DNA from: Neelides folsomi
Taxonomy: Eukaryota; Arthropoda; Collembola; Neelipleona; Neelidae
Reading direction: 5' to 3'
NCBI GenBank assembly: GCA_034687125.1
Contig: JAQGBZ010000218.1
Coordinates: 1 to 64,000, forward strand
Length of the DNA stretch: 64,000 nucleotides
This document shows, piece by piece, positions 39,283-51,323 of this stretch. Positions within the stretch are counted from its first letter, which is position 1. Each line of letters starts with the position of its first letter. Made by a program: the position numbers and the translations under genes. The notes under the pieces are model-generated. The model worked only from the letters and a program-made list of their open reading frames with translations, did no database searches and was not told the DNA's origin.

Positions 39283-40119
39283 CGGTGAGTTAGCCCCCTA
39301 GTCCTACTACGTCATTTTACCCAACACTTTATACAAAGCATTCCAAAAGTATGGCTCCAACTCTAGCCAATTCATTCTGTGTGTCTATAATATATTCTTT
39401 TTTAGTGTTTCCTAACAGAGAATTTTAAATACATAGATAATTATCATATAACTATGAATAATATAACTATGGATAATATAACAATATATATGAATAATTT
39501 AATATAATTATATTATGTTATTTATGCAAGAATAAAGTGGAGTAAAATGTTATAATATTAGAACACATGTTTTTACTGCGGCTAATTACCATTAAAGGTC
39601 AATAGCTTCCATTTTATATTTTGTGGAATCGTCACATGAAGTAATCGAAATTCAGAATTGGAGAGTATGCATTAGTGCTAATTGTGATATTAGTACAAAT
39701 TAAGATAATTAAAATTCATTTATTTATAAATTAACTATAATGCTATATTATGTGAAGAATTTAATGGTTAATTTTACCTTTGGAATAACGAGCATAATAT
39801 TTTTACAAAATTTTAAGGATAATCTTCATAATATTTGCAGGAAGCCTTATTTATTTGAGAGACTTCAAGCCTTCCACATTATGCGTATATTAACAACAAC
39901 CATATTTTTGAATCACCATGTATATCACAGGTAAGTAAGAGAATTTGACGTCACTCGCATGCGTCAAAACAAAATAATGGTCAACGCCATCTGACACAAC
40001 ACAGATAGGGAATCTCTCTCCAGCCTTCTAGCGCCCTCGCCATCAACCAGCTTTCGCGTGTTCATAAATATCCGATTTTCTAAATCTCCACCGGTTCTCA
40101 CCGAATTATCCTCGAGAAG
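39283..40119. other. Divergent promoter region, LAPTM4-like / S21
   Basis: Intergenic. The S21 side has a short pyrimidine run (TCTCTCTCC, 40013-40021) about 100 bases before the start codon, consistent with a TOP-type leader as in ribosomal protein genes. The transcription start is not proven. Otherwise it is AT-rich with no gene. Confidence 0.4.
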
Positions 40120-40756
40120 ATGCAAAACGACGCTGGAGAATTTGTAGATCTCTACGTTCCAAGAAAATGGTAAAACCAATTTAATTATTTAATTATTACT
40201 TTAAATTATTAAAGGTTGTTAAGATTCGATGTTGAAATAATCGAAATTGATAAAATGGGGTTAATTGTTCCAACTCTCCTTGAAAAATTTAATTGGGAAT
40301 TTCTTAATAATTATTCATTATTGTATTTAATAGCACGGCCAGCAATCGTATTATCCATGCGAAGGACCACGCTTCGATCCAAATCAACCTCGCTGATGTT
40401 GATGAGAACACCGGCAGAATGACGGACACCACCAAGACCTATGCGATCTGTGGAAATATCAGAAGAATGGTATTTTAATAATTTTATTATCATAAAGGAT
40501 AAAAATTTATTCTTTTGAATATTTTATATATTTTTAATACTATATATTATGTTATTAAAGATATTCACAATGATTTTATTCCTTTCAGGGAGAGTCTGAT
40601 GACTGCATAAACAGATTAGCGAAAAAGGATGCGATCCTTGCAAAGTAAATGACATTTTGTAAATTACTGTTTTATTTATACTTTATTTATACTTCAATTA
40701 TTGTAAAACTAATGTATTTAATAATGATTTAACTTATTTTTTGCAGGAATTTTTAA
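40120..40756 (+). CDS. 40S ribosomal protein S21 (eS21)
   Basis: 83 residues, the same length as human RPS21, from four exons: 40120-40169, 40334-40469, 40589-40644 and 40747-40756. It starts [16 protein letters not shown] as in the human protein, continues with [15 protein letters not shown] and [16 protein letters not shown], and ends KNF. The last exon holds only ten coding bases. eS21 is a small-subunit protein needed for late 18S rRNA maturation. An AATAAA lies at 40801-40806, 45 bases after the stop. Nothing odd is seen. Confidence 0.98.
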
Positions 40757-41399
40757 ATAAATGGAAATAAACTCACTCGACCCGAGTTTTGTTGATTAAA
40801 AATAAAACTACATTTATTTGATTTTGTGTGAATCTTTAAGGTCGTTTCTTCGATTGGCATATTAGAATTATTTAACTTGATCCATACCAAAATTTATTTA
40901 TATAGAGTGTTTTGCATTAAATTAAATATTAAAGTCTTTTTAAATCAACATTTATGAACTCTTTTACATTCTCTAAAAATTTCATTCATATAGTATCTCT
41001 TGTAATTTGCATACTTAATTGATAAATTCTATAATAGCATAAAATATAAAAAACTCTTGCTTTAATCATAAGTTAATCATCATTAAAAGGACAAAGGAGT
41101 TGGAGTAGCATTGGAAGTCATTCAAAGCAACAATCTGAACATGCGGCGTATTAAACTTTCAAATTACCCTCTATCGATTCTCTCCTTTTCTCTTGCTTTT
41201 TTCTCATCAACTCATCATTTTCGTACACAAACTCGGCGCTCGGCATCAACACACGGTATTCATAATTTCTTGCATTCGTTTCATAAGTTATTTAAAGTTT
41301 AAACAAGCTAAACTACTTCCTGTCGTACACCTTAACAGCTATAACATAAATCAGAAGGACAATTATTTTTCTCATTCCAAATCCATTTTGAAACCAATT
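40757..41399. other. Intergenic between S21 and CFDP1
   Basis: AT-rich spacer containing the S21 3' end and the CFDP1 upstream region. A plus-strand frame (41111-41302) is not conserved to my eye. No other feature is seen. Confidence 0.5.
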
Positions 41400-42725
41400 A
41401 TGGCGGCCGACAATGACAAAGATATTAACAATCTTTCCGAAGATGATGATGATTCAGAAGACGAGGATTTTGTTCCTGGTTAGTAAGCTTCTATAACATA
41501 TTGTATTTTAAAATTATTTAACTTGAATATTTACCGGTAATTTCAATTATAAAATATTTCAATTAAACTAATTGCATGTGTATATTTATTATATGAAGGG
41601 GTTGAATCAGATGTTAGCGAAGAAGAAGGCGATGGTGAACCTGAAGACGAAGAGCAATTGAATTCCAAAGGTTCTAGGAAGCGCACAAGTAAAGGGTCAA
41701 AAGGGGTTAAAAGGAAGAAATCAAAAAAGAATGTTGTAGAATTCGATCAAATTCCAATTGAATCTTCTCCTGACGAAGAAGACCCTGAAAAAAAGTTGAG
41801 AGATGAAGAAGCAGAAAGAGAGAGAAATAATAAAATTTATGCAGGTTAATGCCAGCTTTAATAGAATTTAATTATATTATTTTATAATTTCTTTTATACA
41901 TTCATCGAGCTATAATTATTTCACAATTGGACAATTACGTATTTCTGTGTAATTTTTTGATTTTACAATACTGAATTATCAATTTTTTTTAGATTTTCTG
42001 GTCAGTGTCGACGAGTATTCAAAAAATAAAAATCTCGGATCAGAAGTGAAAACTGAACAAAAAGTTACTAAAGTGTACGAATTTGCTGGCGAAATAGTAA
42101 AAGTTAATGAGACTGCATCGAAAAGCTCAAAGAATGGAACTTCATCATCTCAAAATGGAAATAGCGATAAAAAAGGAACTCCGTCGAAATTACCTTTTTT
42201 GGGAGCACGGGGAAGTGGACCACAACCGAGAAGACATGGAATTAGTTTCTTGAGTGGCGATCCAGCGTCTATTGGTTTGGGAAGTTCTAATGGAAAGAAA
42301 GGCGGAGGCGGAATTTCTGCAGTTCTTAGCGCCCTTCAAGCCAAAAAACAAAAAATCGGGACTCTTCAAAAATCAAAAATGGATTGGGAGTCTTTCAAAA
42401 AGCAAGAAGGAATTGAAGAAGAACTCTCAACGCACGTTAAGGGAAAGGAAGGGTAATTAAAATTAAAATTATGAGACATTAATCTTAAAAAATCAAAATA
42501 CTATTTTATTAACTATTTTTAATAGTTAATAATGATCATTTAGAGATACTATTTAATAATGTTAAATTATATAAACATATGATACCAATACCTATATACT
42601 ATTTTATAAAATATTGCTAAATTATTTACAGATATTTGGAGCGTCAGGAATTCCTCAACAGAGCAGATTACAGGCAATTTGAAATGGAAAGGGACATGAG
42701 AGCCAAGTCCCGAAAATCACTTTAA
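41400..42725 (+). CDS. CFDP1/BCNT chromatin protein
   Basis: About 292 residues (human CFDP1 299) from four exons: 41400-41478, 41599-41844, 41993-42452 and 42632-42725. The start ATG lies in MAADNDKD. The N-terminal half is acidic (EDDDDSEDEDFVPG) and then lysine-rich, without clear folds. The C-terminal BCNT domain is clear: KSKMDWESFKKQEGIEEEL, then KGKEGYLERQEFLNRADYRQFEMERDMR. Family members include yeast Swc5 and Drosophila Yeti, which act in SWR1-type H2A.Z deposition. That role is family knowledge, not shown here. AATAAA at 42727-42732 directly follows the stop, implying a very short 3' untranslated region. Confidence 0.95.
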
Positions 42726-43218
42726 GAATAAATACCTATTGGTTATTATTTGTTTCAAAAATCTTTCCTATTACTACTTCTTGAACTTCAATTGATTACA
42801 TATTTTAAATTTCCGAAGATCAAAATATTTTAAGTCTTACTATAGCATAACTTTAAAAATTAGATTTTATTTAATATCTATTATATGATTTATAAATATA
42901 TCTATTTGATTTAATTTAATACATAACTTCCATTTTGTATCTTATGTTTTGCCTTATACAAATAATATTACGATTAACGATTAAAACGTGATTTTTAATA
43001 TAAAAAATTATTCTCTAATTATATCATTATCAATATTGGTACAAACTCGCATATACATAGTACGTGTGTATATATCAGAGATCAATAAGAGAAATTAACA
43101 TACTATGTACGATATATATAGTAGTACACATTAGTAAATTTTGCATACCTAATGTGTCTTATCGAAGCAGGGCAAATAAACTTTGATTAAATTCCACTGC
43201 TATTTAGGAAAAGTAGAA
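42726..43218. other. Spacer before the Helitron pair
   Basis: AT-rich sequence downstream of CFDP1. No gene or repeat seen. Confidence 0.5.
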
Positions 43219-44000
43219 TCCCCCTATTATAAAAAGGAGTAATTAATTTGTCCGCACATCTATCCTGCTCGGTTTGGCGACTTTACATTAAAAATACTCA
43301 TTAATTCGGAATCATACTCGAGATGTGCTTTTTTGCTTAACAATCAGAGACTCTTTACATCCTGCATGTCTTCAGAGGCTTTTACTGGGAAATTTCGTTC
43401 CGGATTCGAAAATTTTTTCAAAAATGAGAAAAAATTATTCAAATTTCATTCACTTTATTTGTTTTTCAAATCTCCAAGAGCAATTTTATTTATTTCATTA
43501 GGTTTTCACAGTAAAATTATTTAAAAGAAACATTATTTGAGAATTAAAAAATCAATGTCATTCACTTTTATTTATTTTAATAAAATTATTTTTCTAAAAA
43601 GTTAAATACTTAATTAAATCTTCAGTGTCTTTGTGAATGATATGGTAGGTAATTGGGGTGCAGAAGTGGAACGGAGGGTGGTTTATAGGAGGGCAGAAGT
43701 GAAACGAAGGGAGGTTTAGAGGGGGCAGAAATGGAGTGGAGGGAGGTTAGAGAGGAATAAGTGGAACGGAGGGGGGTTAGAGGGGGACAGTATTGGAACG
43801 GAGGTGGGGGGGTTTAGAGCCAAACAGAAGTGGAACGGAGGGATGAAAATAGTAGGACATGTAAGGACGAATTAATCGGACCATCTCCAAGGGTGCTTTC
43901 TTACATCCACGGTTTTGATGGTTACCACGGTTTCATGGGATACCGGTACTCGATAGGATACCGGAAAAGGGTGGACCCGTCGGGACGACGGATCCGCTAG
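43219..44000 (+). mobile_element. Non-autonomous Helitron-like element, upstream unit
   Basis: The unit begins with TC followed by CCCCTATTATAAAAAGGAG, preceded by host A (43218). It ends CTAG (43997-44000), followed by T. Five bases before the CTAG is a perfect hairpin: CCGTCG (43977-43982), loop GGA, CGACGG (43986-43991). A 5' TC, a 3' hairpin, a terminal CTRR and insertion between A and T are the hallmarks of Helitrons. Inside, about 43.65-43.84 kb, is a degenerate G-rich minisatellite built on the word GTGGAACGGAGG. There is no Rep/helicase frame, so the element cannot move by itself. Confidence 0.78.
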
Positions 44001-45005
44001 TTTTTATTATATAAAAAGGAGTTTGAATTAATTAGTGGACACCATAACCATCCTGCCTTGATTGGCGACTTTACAGTAAAAATATTATTAAATTCGACAC
44101 TGAACTGAATTTGTGCACCTATACTTAACATTCTGAGACTATTTTTCTGGAAAGTGACCCTGAGGATTCTAAATTTTTTTCTCATATTTGAGAAAATTAA
44201 TCAAATATGGTTGAATTTATTTATTTTTTAAATCTCCAAGAGCATTTTAATGCATTTTATTGAATATTTTCAGTAAAAATTAATAAAATGAACGGAATGA
44301 ACTTGGAGATTTAAAATATAAAGTCGTTTACTTATGAATTTTATCAGAAGTGAAAAAATCTTTTGAATCTTCAGGATCTCTTTTTGGAAAAATCCCCTGT
44401 AATCAGTAATCAATCTTTAAGATTTTGTGGGGCTCTGGGTATTCGAACGGATGGCTTCTAGTGGCGGATTAAAGGTGGACTGAAACAATAGTTAAACGGA
44501 TGAGGATTAGAGGGGAACAGAAATGGAACGGAGAGGGGTTTATAGAGGAACAGCATTGTAACAGAGGGGGATTTTAAGAGAATAGAATTCTAACGGAGGG
44601 GTGATCAGAGGGAGACAGAAGTGGAACGGAGGAGGGGATTAGAGGGGGAAAAAGTTGAACGGAGGGGGTTTAGAAGCTGAACGGAAGTGGTAAATAGGGG
44701 GGGGGAGTGAGAAACGGAGGGGGATTAGATGGGGACAGAAGTAGAACGGAAAGGGGAACAGAAGAAAAACAGATATTTGATGGATCCAGCTAATGGGGGT
44801 AACAGTTGGGATTACAAACACCCAGTCGTACGTGGGATACCGGTACTCGATGGGATACCGACTTTCGATTGATTTGTTCCCATTTCTAAGACCCACGGGT
44901 TCGTGGGATACCGGTACTCGATGGGATACCGACTTTCGATTGATTTGTTCCCATTTCTAAGACACACGGGTTCGTGGGATACCATCGGGACGACCAATCC
45001 GCTAG
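44001..45005 (+). mobile_element. Non-autonomous Helitron-like element, downstream unit
   Basis: This starts immediately after the upstream unit's CTAG and repeats its 5' region with divergence (ATATAAAAAGGAG; GGCGACTTTACA). It has TT in place of the 5' TC. It ends ATCCGCTAG (CTAG 45002-45005) before T, with a partly decayed hairpin (TCG-GGA-CGA core). It carries the same G-rich minisatellite (about 44.47-44.76 kb) and, at 44831-44990, about 2.2 copies of a 71-bp tandem repeat containing GGGATACCGGTACTCGATGG. Together with the upstream unit it forms a head-to-tail pair lying between host A and host T. Confidence 0.72.
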
Positions 45006-48000
45006 TGATGTAAAAATATATTACGAGAAAGTATTTTCTTATAATTGGTAAGATGCCTGCGTTAATCTTTAAGTTTATCTTCCTATCCTACAAACAAAAG
45101 AAAAGTTCATTAGTCTTGTTATCATTCATTTTCTGGGTAATTTATGAATTTCACCATCTCAAAAGGAATTTTTGGGTTTTCTTTCACAATTTCCAAAAAC
45201 AATCCTAAAAGTTCCACCATTCACTAAAATCTTAATGAATGAACCCTTTGTATGAAATATGGAAAATAAACTCGGTTATTCCATTCGAAGTCGCAGATGG
45301 CCAAAACAAAACTCCAAAAGTGTACAATATGCTTCAATGCAATATGCCTCGTCTGGTAGAATGGCTTTACATTTAATGGAATGAAGGATGAGCTTTGAAG
45401 TGAAAACATTATTTATGGAAAATGGAATTCTTTTAACAGATTTTAAAGGGTTAGGTTCGAACTGTGGATTTAGTAGAACACACAGGAAGAGGATTGATTC
45501 CATTAGCTCTCGCCATAAGAAAAACAAAGAGCAAGGGATGGAGTCAAAGCTTCATTTCCTAAATAAGTTAAATGCATGGTTTTCTTCTCTCGGCTTCATT
45601 AGAGGATGGAGGCGAAATGTGATGAGGCTCTAAAGGCCCCGTCACCGTCGCTGCCCTCCGGTCGTCCCACTTCCCACTTCAACCTTTTCTGTTAACCTTC
45701 TCTCCATAAATCTACAGCTTTCACCCAAAGGCCTCTCAAGTCATCCGCTAATCCTCAGAGGATCTTGAGTTCAACCTCTCGACATTCCCAGAAAAAAGAA
45801 TAAATCTCAGCTTCATCTCCAATCCCCAGCTTCCAACCCTCCTCATTACTTATCTTAATGAGGGAAGGGACAAATGACACAGCCAGTGCCGCCTTAATGA
45901 ACAAGGGCCCTTATTTTAATTATCCCCTTTTCCCATCAGCTTTGTGTAGGAGGAAAAATAAATCGCAACTCAATCAACATACTTTTGAAAAATAAAGACA
46001 TTTTTCTCTTCAACTTGAATTTCCCTTTCCTGTTATTTTTTAATTTCCTTAATGGGATTTTATATAACTATACAGTAATGATGAAACATTAGACCTGTAA
46101 TACATATAAGTTTGCATTATGTATGATTCTTACATAATATATCACATACAAACAGATATCTGTACTTACAAATATTTCATGACATTCAAATGTACTTGTT
46201 GGGAGAATTCGTGAAAACTTACAAGTAAAAAAATATGTGGAATAAATTCATTGAATTATTCTGCAGACCCCAAATCACGTTTCACCAATAAGAAAGAAAA
46301 TGAGTTAATATAAAACTCACGGATTATAAAATACACAGTGATTGGGATTGGAAATTCCGAATCATGGACAGGATAACCCAATCGCTCATTGTTACAATCG
46401 AAATTGTCATTGACTCAATTCATTATTGAATGATTAGGACGAGGGATGAATTGACCAAAGCTGGGCCTCCCACAGATGAATATCCTATCCTTTCCATTTC
46501 AAATCAAAGATGACGGAGGAATTAAGGCTAATGGGAACACGAGGCTTTAATGGACAAAGAAAGGGGTGAGGAGTTAAGAGAATGAGTATGATCCTCATCA
46601 GGACATAATGTCGTTAAACGAATGTTTGAGCGTTCTTCACAAGCCTGTCGGACTGGAAGAAGGGATTAGACAAGTTGAAAAGAAATGTGAAACGTTAAAT
46701 CTCTGTATATCATCTGGATCTCTGAGAGATGAGGAGTTATTATGAACACTCATTCTTCTGCTGTTGGATGTGTACGTAAGTGGGGTTAATGGCGTGTGGT
46801 GTGTCTTCCTTTTAAGGCATCCTCAAGGGGAGATTTGGACCTGAGGAGGATGGAACAAACTCTTCATATTAACTGTGAGCGGAATAATGAAGCCCCCTTC
46901 ATCTTCCCTATCCATCTAATGTCTCGTTTAAGTGCAACAATGGTCTTCTTCTTCCTCCTTTAATTCCTCCCTCATAAAGAATATCTTTAGGCGCGACTTT
47001 GCTTTCAAAGAACTAAATGAACCTGTTCAACTCCAATTCAAGTCCAATCTACGGATTAAACATTTTACACAATGTAGTGCAACAATTAAGTTTAGTACAT
47101 AATATTTATACGAGTTCGTGAAATGCAGGTGTGGATCAAATATTCAAAACTGGATGGAAATGAGATTTCATACAAATAATTTATTGCATTTTCAGCTATA
47201 GGTACCTTTTAACTTGATACACTTTTTGATTCATAATTCAAAGATCTTCTTCCAACTTTTAAGCCTGATTTTTTGAATTTTACTCACAATGTCAGTAGTA
47301 AGAGTTTTAACAAGTTGCTCCATATTTTGATAATTGACATTTGGGGAGTTAGGTTCGTTTGTTTTGACAAACTTTCGTTCCATTCGTGAAAATAATAGTG
47401 AAAAATAATGAGTTGTACATGGAATGCATACATTATTGGGTTGTCTTGAAGTAAAGAAGTTTGTAGAAGCTTTCGAATAAGTTCATTTTTCCTGAAGTGA
47501 AGAAGACAAACTTCCTTTTTCACATAAACAAACCTATAAAAATAGAGAAATAATGGTAATATATTGTATAAATATTTATTTTTATTATGCATATAGCATC
47601 ATGCAAACAATAAATACCAAGAAGCTGGAAAGGAATATATTTTATAAATACATTTACATAATATATTTATGTATGAATATATGGAATATCCTGTTTTATT
47701 GGTAATCCAGCACAAAAAAATCCATAAGTGATAAATAGGAAATTCATAAAGAATTATTGCTTATGCCCATTTTAAGAGTTTAATCATTTATTGTAATTTA
47801 TTAAGATAATTAATGTGCGTACATATTCCTTCACTGTGAGATGAATTGTAAGAAGTCTGGGTTTATCAGAGGATCGAGTAGTAAGAGAAGAGTGAGAAAA
47901 GGATCCTGGAAGAAGAAAAGAAGGGACATAAAAGGAATACATTGATTTAAGACGATCCTCCTTTTCTTAGGATTATTAACACTTGAGGAGTCAATAGCTA

Positions 48001-51000
48001 AGGCCATCCAGACACCCTCAGCCTCTCTTTACTGTCAAGTCTTTTGCTTTATGAATGTCCCATATTCTCAAATGTTGAAGAACCATTATATCCATATGTA
48101 TGTATGTACTTATACTATTATGTCTGTATGTAAGAAGTATACCCTAACTTCAAATGCATCCCTTCACATATTTCTCATTACTTTTAACAAAGTCTTGGGG
48201 CCTTTTATCGCTCTTTCAGTTAGTTTGCGTTGGGTCTTCAAGGAAGGCGGAGAGGAAACTTCTTGGCTTCCTCCCTCCTGTAACCTTTTAAGTCTACAAT
48301 CAAGTACAGCACATACACCAGAGTGTTCTTCACTTGTACACATTAAATCACTCATATACAGATATGACTATTGGACTCATTTCTTAAGTTTAAGAAGCCA
48401 TTGTAGTTTTAAACTATAGCTTATAACTCTTTAAAACTTTCAACACTTCATTCTCCAAATGTGTCCCTTGGGATCTCATTATTGTGTTTGTCTTGGGGAA
48501 AATGTGCCTCTTATTTCTCCCTCCTCCACTCGTTGATCATTTTGGAGGGAAAAGGCCGAGTGAGGTCAGAGTCGAATCTCTCATCGCTTCCTTCTTCGAT
48601 TAGTCAGAATTGTTATGGTCAACTTTGACTCATTGGAAAAGAACGCAAGAGGAGGAGCGGCCCAAGTGCATTTAATAATATAATACTCAACTTCACACAT
48701 CGTGTTGTTGGTATAAAGACGAACCTCCAATTTGCATTAAGAAAATGCGTCATCGAGTAGGCATTAGAGAGCCATTTGATTCAAAGGCAGAGAAGGTTGA
48801 CTGCAGGAGGTTCGAGTGAAGGCTTACCAAGGAATCCTTTGCTTCGTGTTTAGTGTGTTCTCCGACTTCAGAGTTGTGCATTCGCCTTCTTCTTCTCTCT
48901 ACTCCTATCCATTAAATATATACCATTTGTTCCTTTATCTTTTATTGAACTTTTCATAGTTTTGTGATTACATTCCGCATACTATCAATTTCCTTTTATT
49001 TAACACTTGATCCTACATATTTGTATTTGTTTAAACTAAATATAATATTAGCTAACATATAACTGTTACATCCTAAAAGAATTTGAGCAATAATTTCAAA
49101 ATCAAGATAATAAGGTAATTGAAAATGTTTCTTTTCAATATGAATCTTAGGTTTAAATTAAGAATAGAGAAAATTAAACAAAATTGTATGTTTTATTTAA
49201 TGTTAGAGCATTGTACTAGAGTACTTTTATTAATGCTAGATAATATTTTATTTTATAATAACATAATTCGCAGATTACATTTTTTGATAAATATTGTACT
49301 GACAATGAAAGCTAACAATTGTTTAGTTTGCATTGGTAAAGCTTGAATAAAGCCTACAGAGATAATATAAAGTAACTTTAGTTGTTATTCATTGAAATTC
49401 AAGTATTAAATGTATAATTTATAAAGTTATAAGTTGAGAGTGTGGTAATCCGAGAATACAGTCGATAAAATGTTCCAGCTTGTCAGATCAGTAAACGCAA
49501 AGAGTGCAAAGTTATAAAGAATTTACTTTTTGATTAATTTACATACCCGTCTTTAATACTTTTTGAATCGAATGAAAAACTTGCAAAAATATGAGATAAG
49601 TATAAAAATGAAACTTTAGAGTTTGCACATCCTCATGATATTAAAAAATATCTATTTACATTCGCGATATCATTTCTATCTATGAGTGTAGAATTTTAGG
49701 AGCTTATTATATAAGTATATGTGGGATAGCGTATTATCATTTTTATTGCTCATCAAAGTTAAGAAGTAATACTGTCGATAAAAACATAATCTGTATTTTT
49801 GAATTTCAGGGAATGATAGTGTGAAATCAAAAAATTGACGCCTGTTAAGCCGTAGTGAAGTGTAAGAGCAATAAGTGGATTTGACCATTGTTTCCTCCGA
49901 AGCCCATCCAAAAGGAGGCAAATGAAAAATTATCCAGCAGAGAAGTTAATGAAAGTTACACAATCGCTTTTGTCTCTCATCAGAAGCTATCATCCAATTT
50001 AAACACCACGTGTGGATCCTTGTTGACTTTATATGAGAGTGGAGGGAGAAGTCATTACAAGAACCAAGAAGCGTATCTCCCTCATTTCTATCCCTTAAAT
50101 CCGGTTAGACCAATTGACCATTAAAACTCCCTCTCATCACTCACATCTTTTGACCCAGACCTTTTCTCTCGTTTTTGAACTCTCATTTATTCATTCTCTG
50201 CCGGCAGGACTAATTCGTCCAAACGAACCGATTCATCTTTTAAACCAACTACCATTTTTTATCCACCTGCAATCCAACAAATTGAACTCGTACACACACA
50301 GTTACACAAAGAGATTCAAATATTAACTGTCTGGTCTTATCGCTCTGCATCTCATCGTAATAGAATCAGAAAATTGAGAATTTAAACTCTGTGAAAGATC
50401 TTTGAAGGAAGAATCAATCAATGAAGGAGTCCCGGAGTGAACGGATCTGTTGAAGAGTGAAATATTGTCATTTGGAAGATCAAGGGTTCCATTGTCATCT
50501 CTCCTCCTATAGATGAAGTAAAGATTGCCGGTTGGATATCTTCTGGCATCCGTGTCATGTCACCAATGTTCCAAGGCCCCTCGAGCGACAAGAACTAATA
50601 AGGTATAGGAACAACTGTGAAGATCCCTTTTCCGCCCTCTGACTCAATAGAGCAATCATCCCTTATAAAGTGGAAGGGGAAACGAAGAAACTATTGTTTG
50701 AACTATCGTCTCGAAAGCTCTTCTCGGGAACCGAAAAGAGAATTAACGAATGACTGTATGAAAATACCAAAGTAGTTATATAATATTGAAGATATATCCT
50801 TATTGTGAAATTATACAACTGTTTGTTAAAAACCTAAGCTCCAATGCTCTCTCACTGGAGACGTCGACTTTGAGTGGAGAGCAAATTGACACTATTCCTC
50901 TTCGGCATCTTCTCAAAGACATGAAATAACTTAAAAATGTTTAAAGTCCATATAACCCATTGAGTTCGATTGTAAAACTTGTCTTGAATTTTAAAGAGTT

Positions 51001-51323
51001 TACATTGAATTTAAAGTTTGAGGATTCAAAGTTTGTTTTTACATCAATATAAAGAAATTATCCTTTGTAAAAAATTGTGAGAAGATATCTGAAGAAGGAG
51101 GGCGAGAAAGCAAACGAGTTATGAGGTGAATGTTGAAGAGTGGAGGATATTTAATTTAATAATCGGGTTGGATTCATCGAGGGAGCAACTTGGAATTACT
51201 TGCCCGAGTCCTGGGGTTTGATTCATTCCTGTATTTGAGTGTCAATCAACTGGGAGAGGAGGCGAAATATTTTAATGAGAAGAGCACAACTTGGCTCAAA
51301 CTCCCACATTTTTTCAAATCAAA
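45006..51323. other. Gene-poor region upstream of the Cas gene
   Basis: About 6.3 kb with no exon I can support. Open frames (for example minus 47284-47592) are AT-driven and unlike any family I know. A moderately GC-richer patch lies at 45.6-45.9 kb. The Cas promoter and any non-coding leader exons must lie here, but no splice donor or TATA box stands out. Confidence 0.45.

Noticed and set aside
47284-47592. 102-codon minus-strand frame
   Set aside because: AT-driven composition, no known domain, no exon boundaries.
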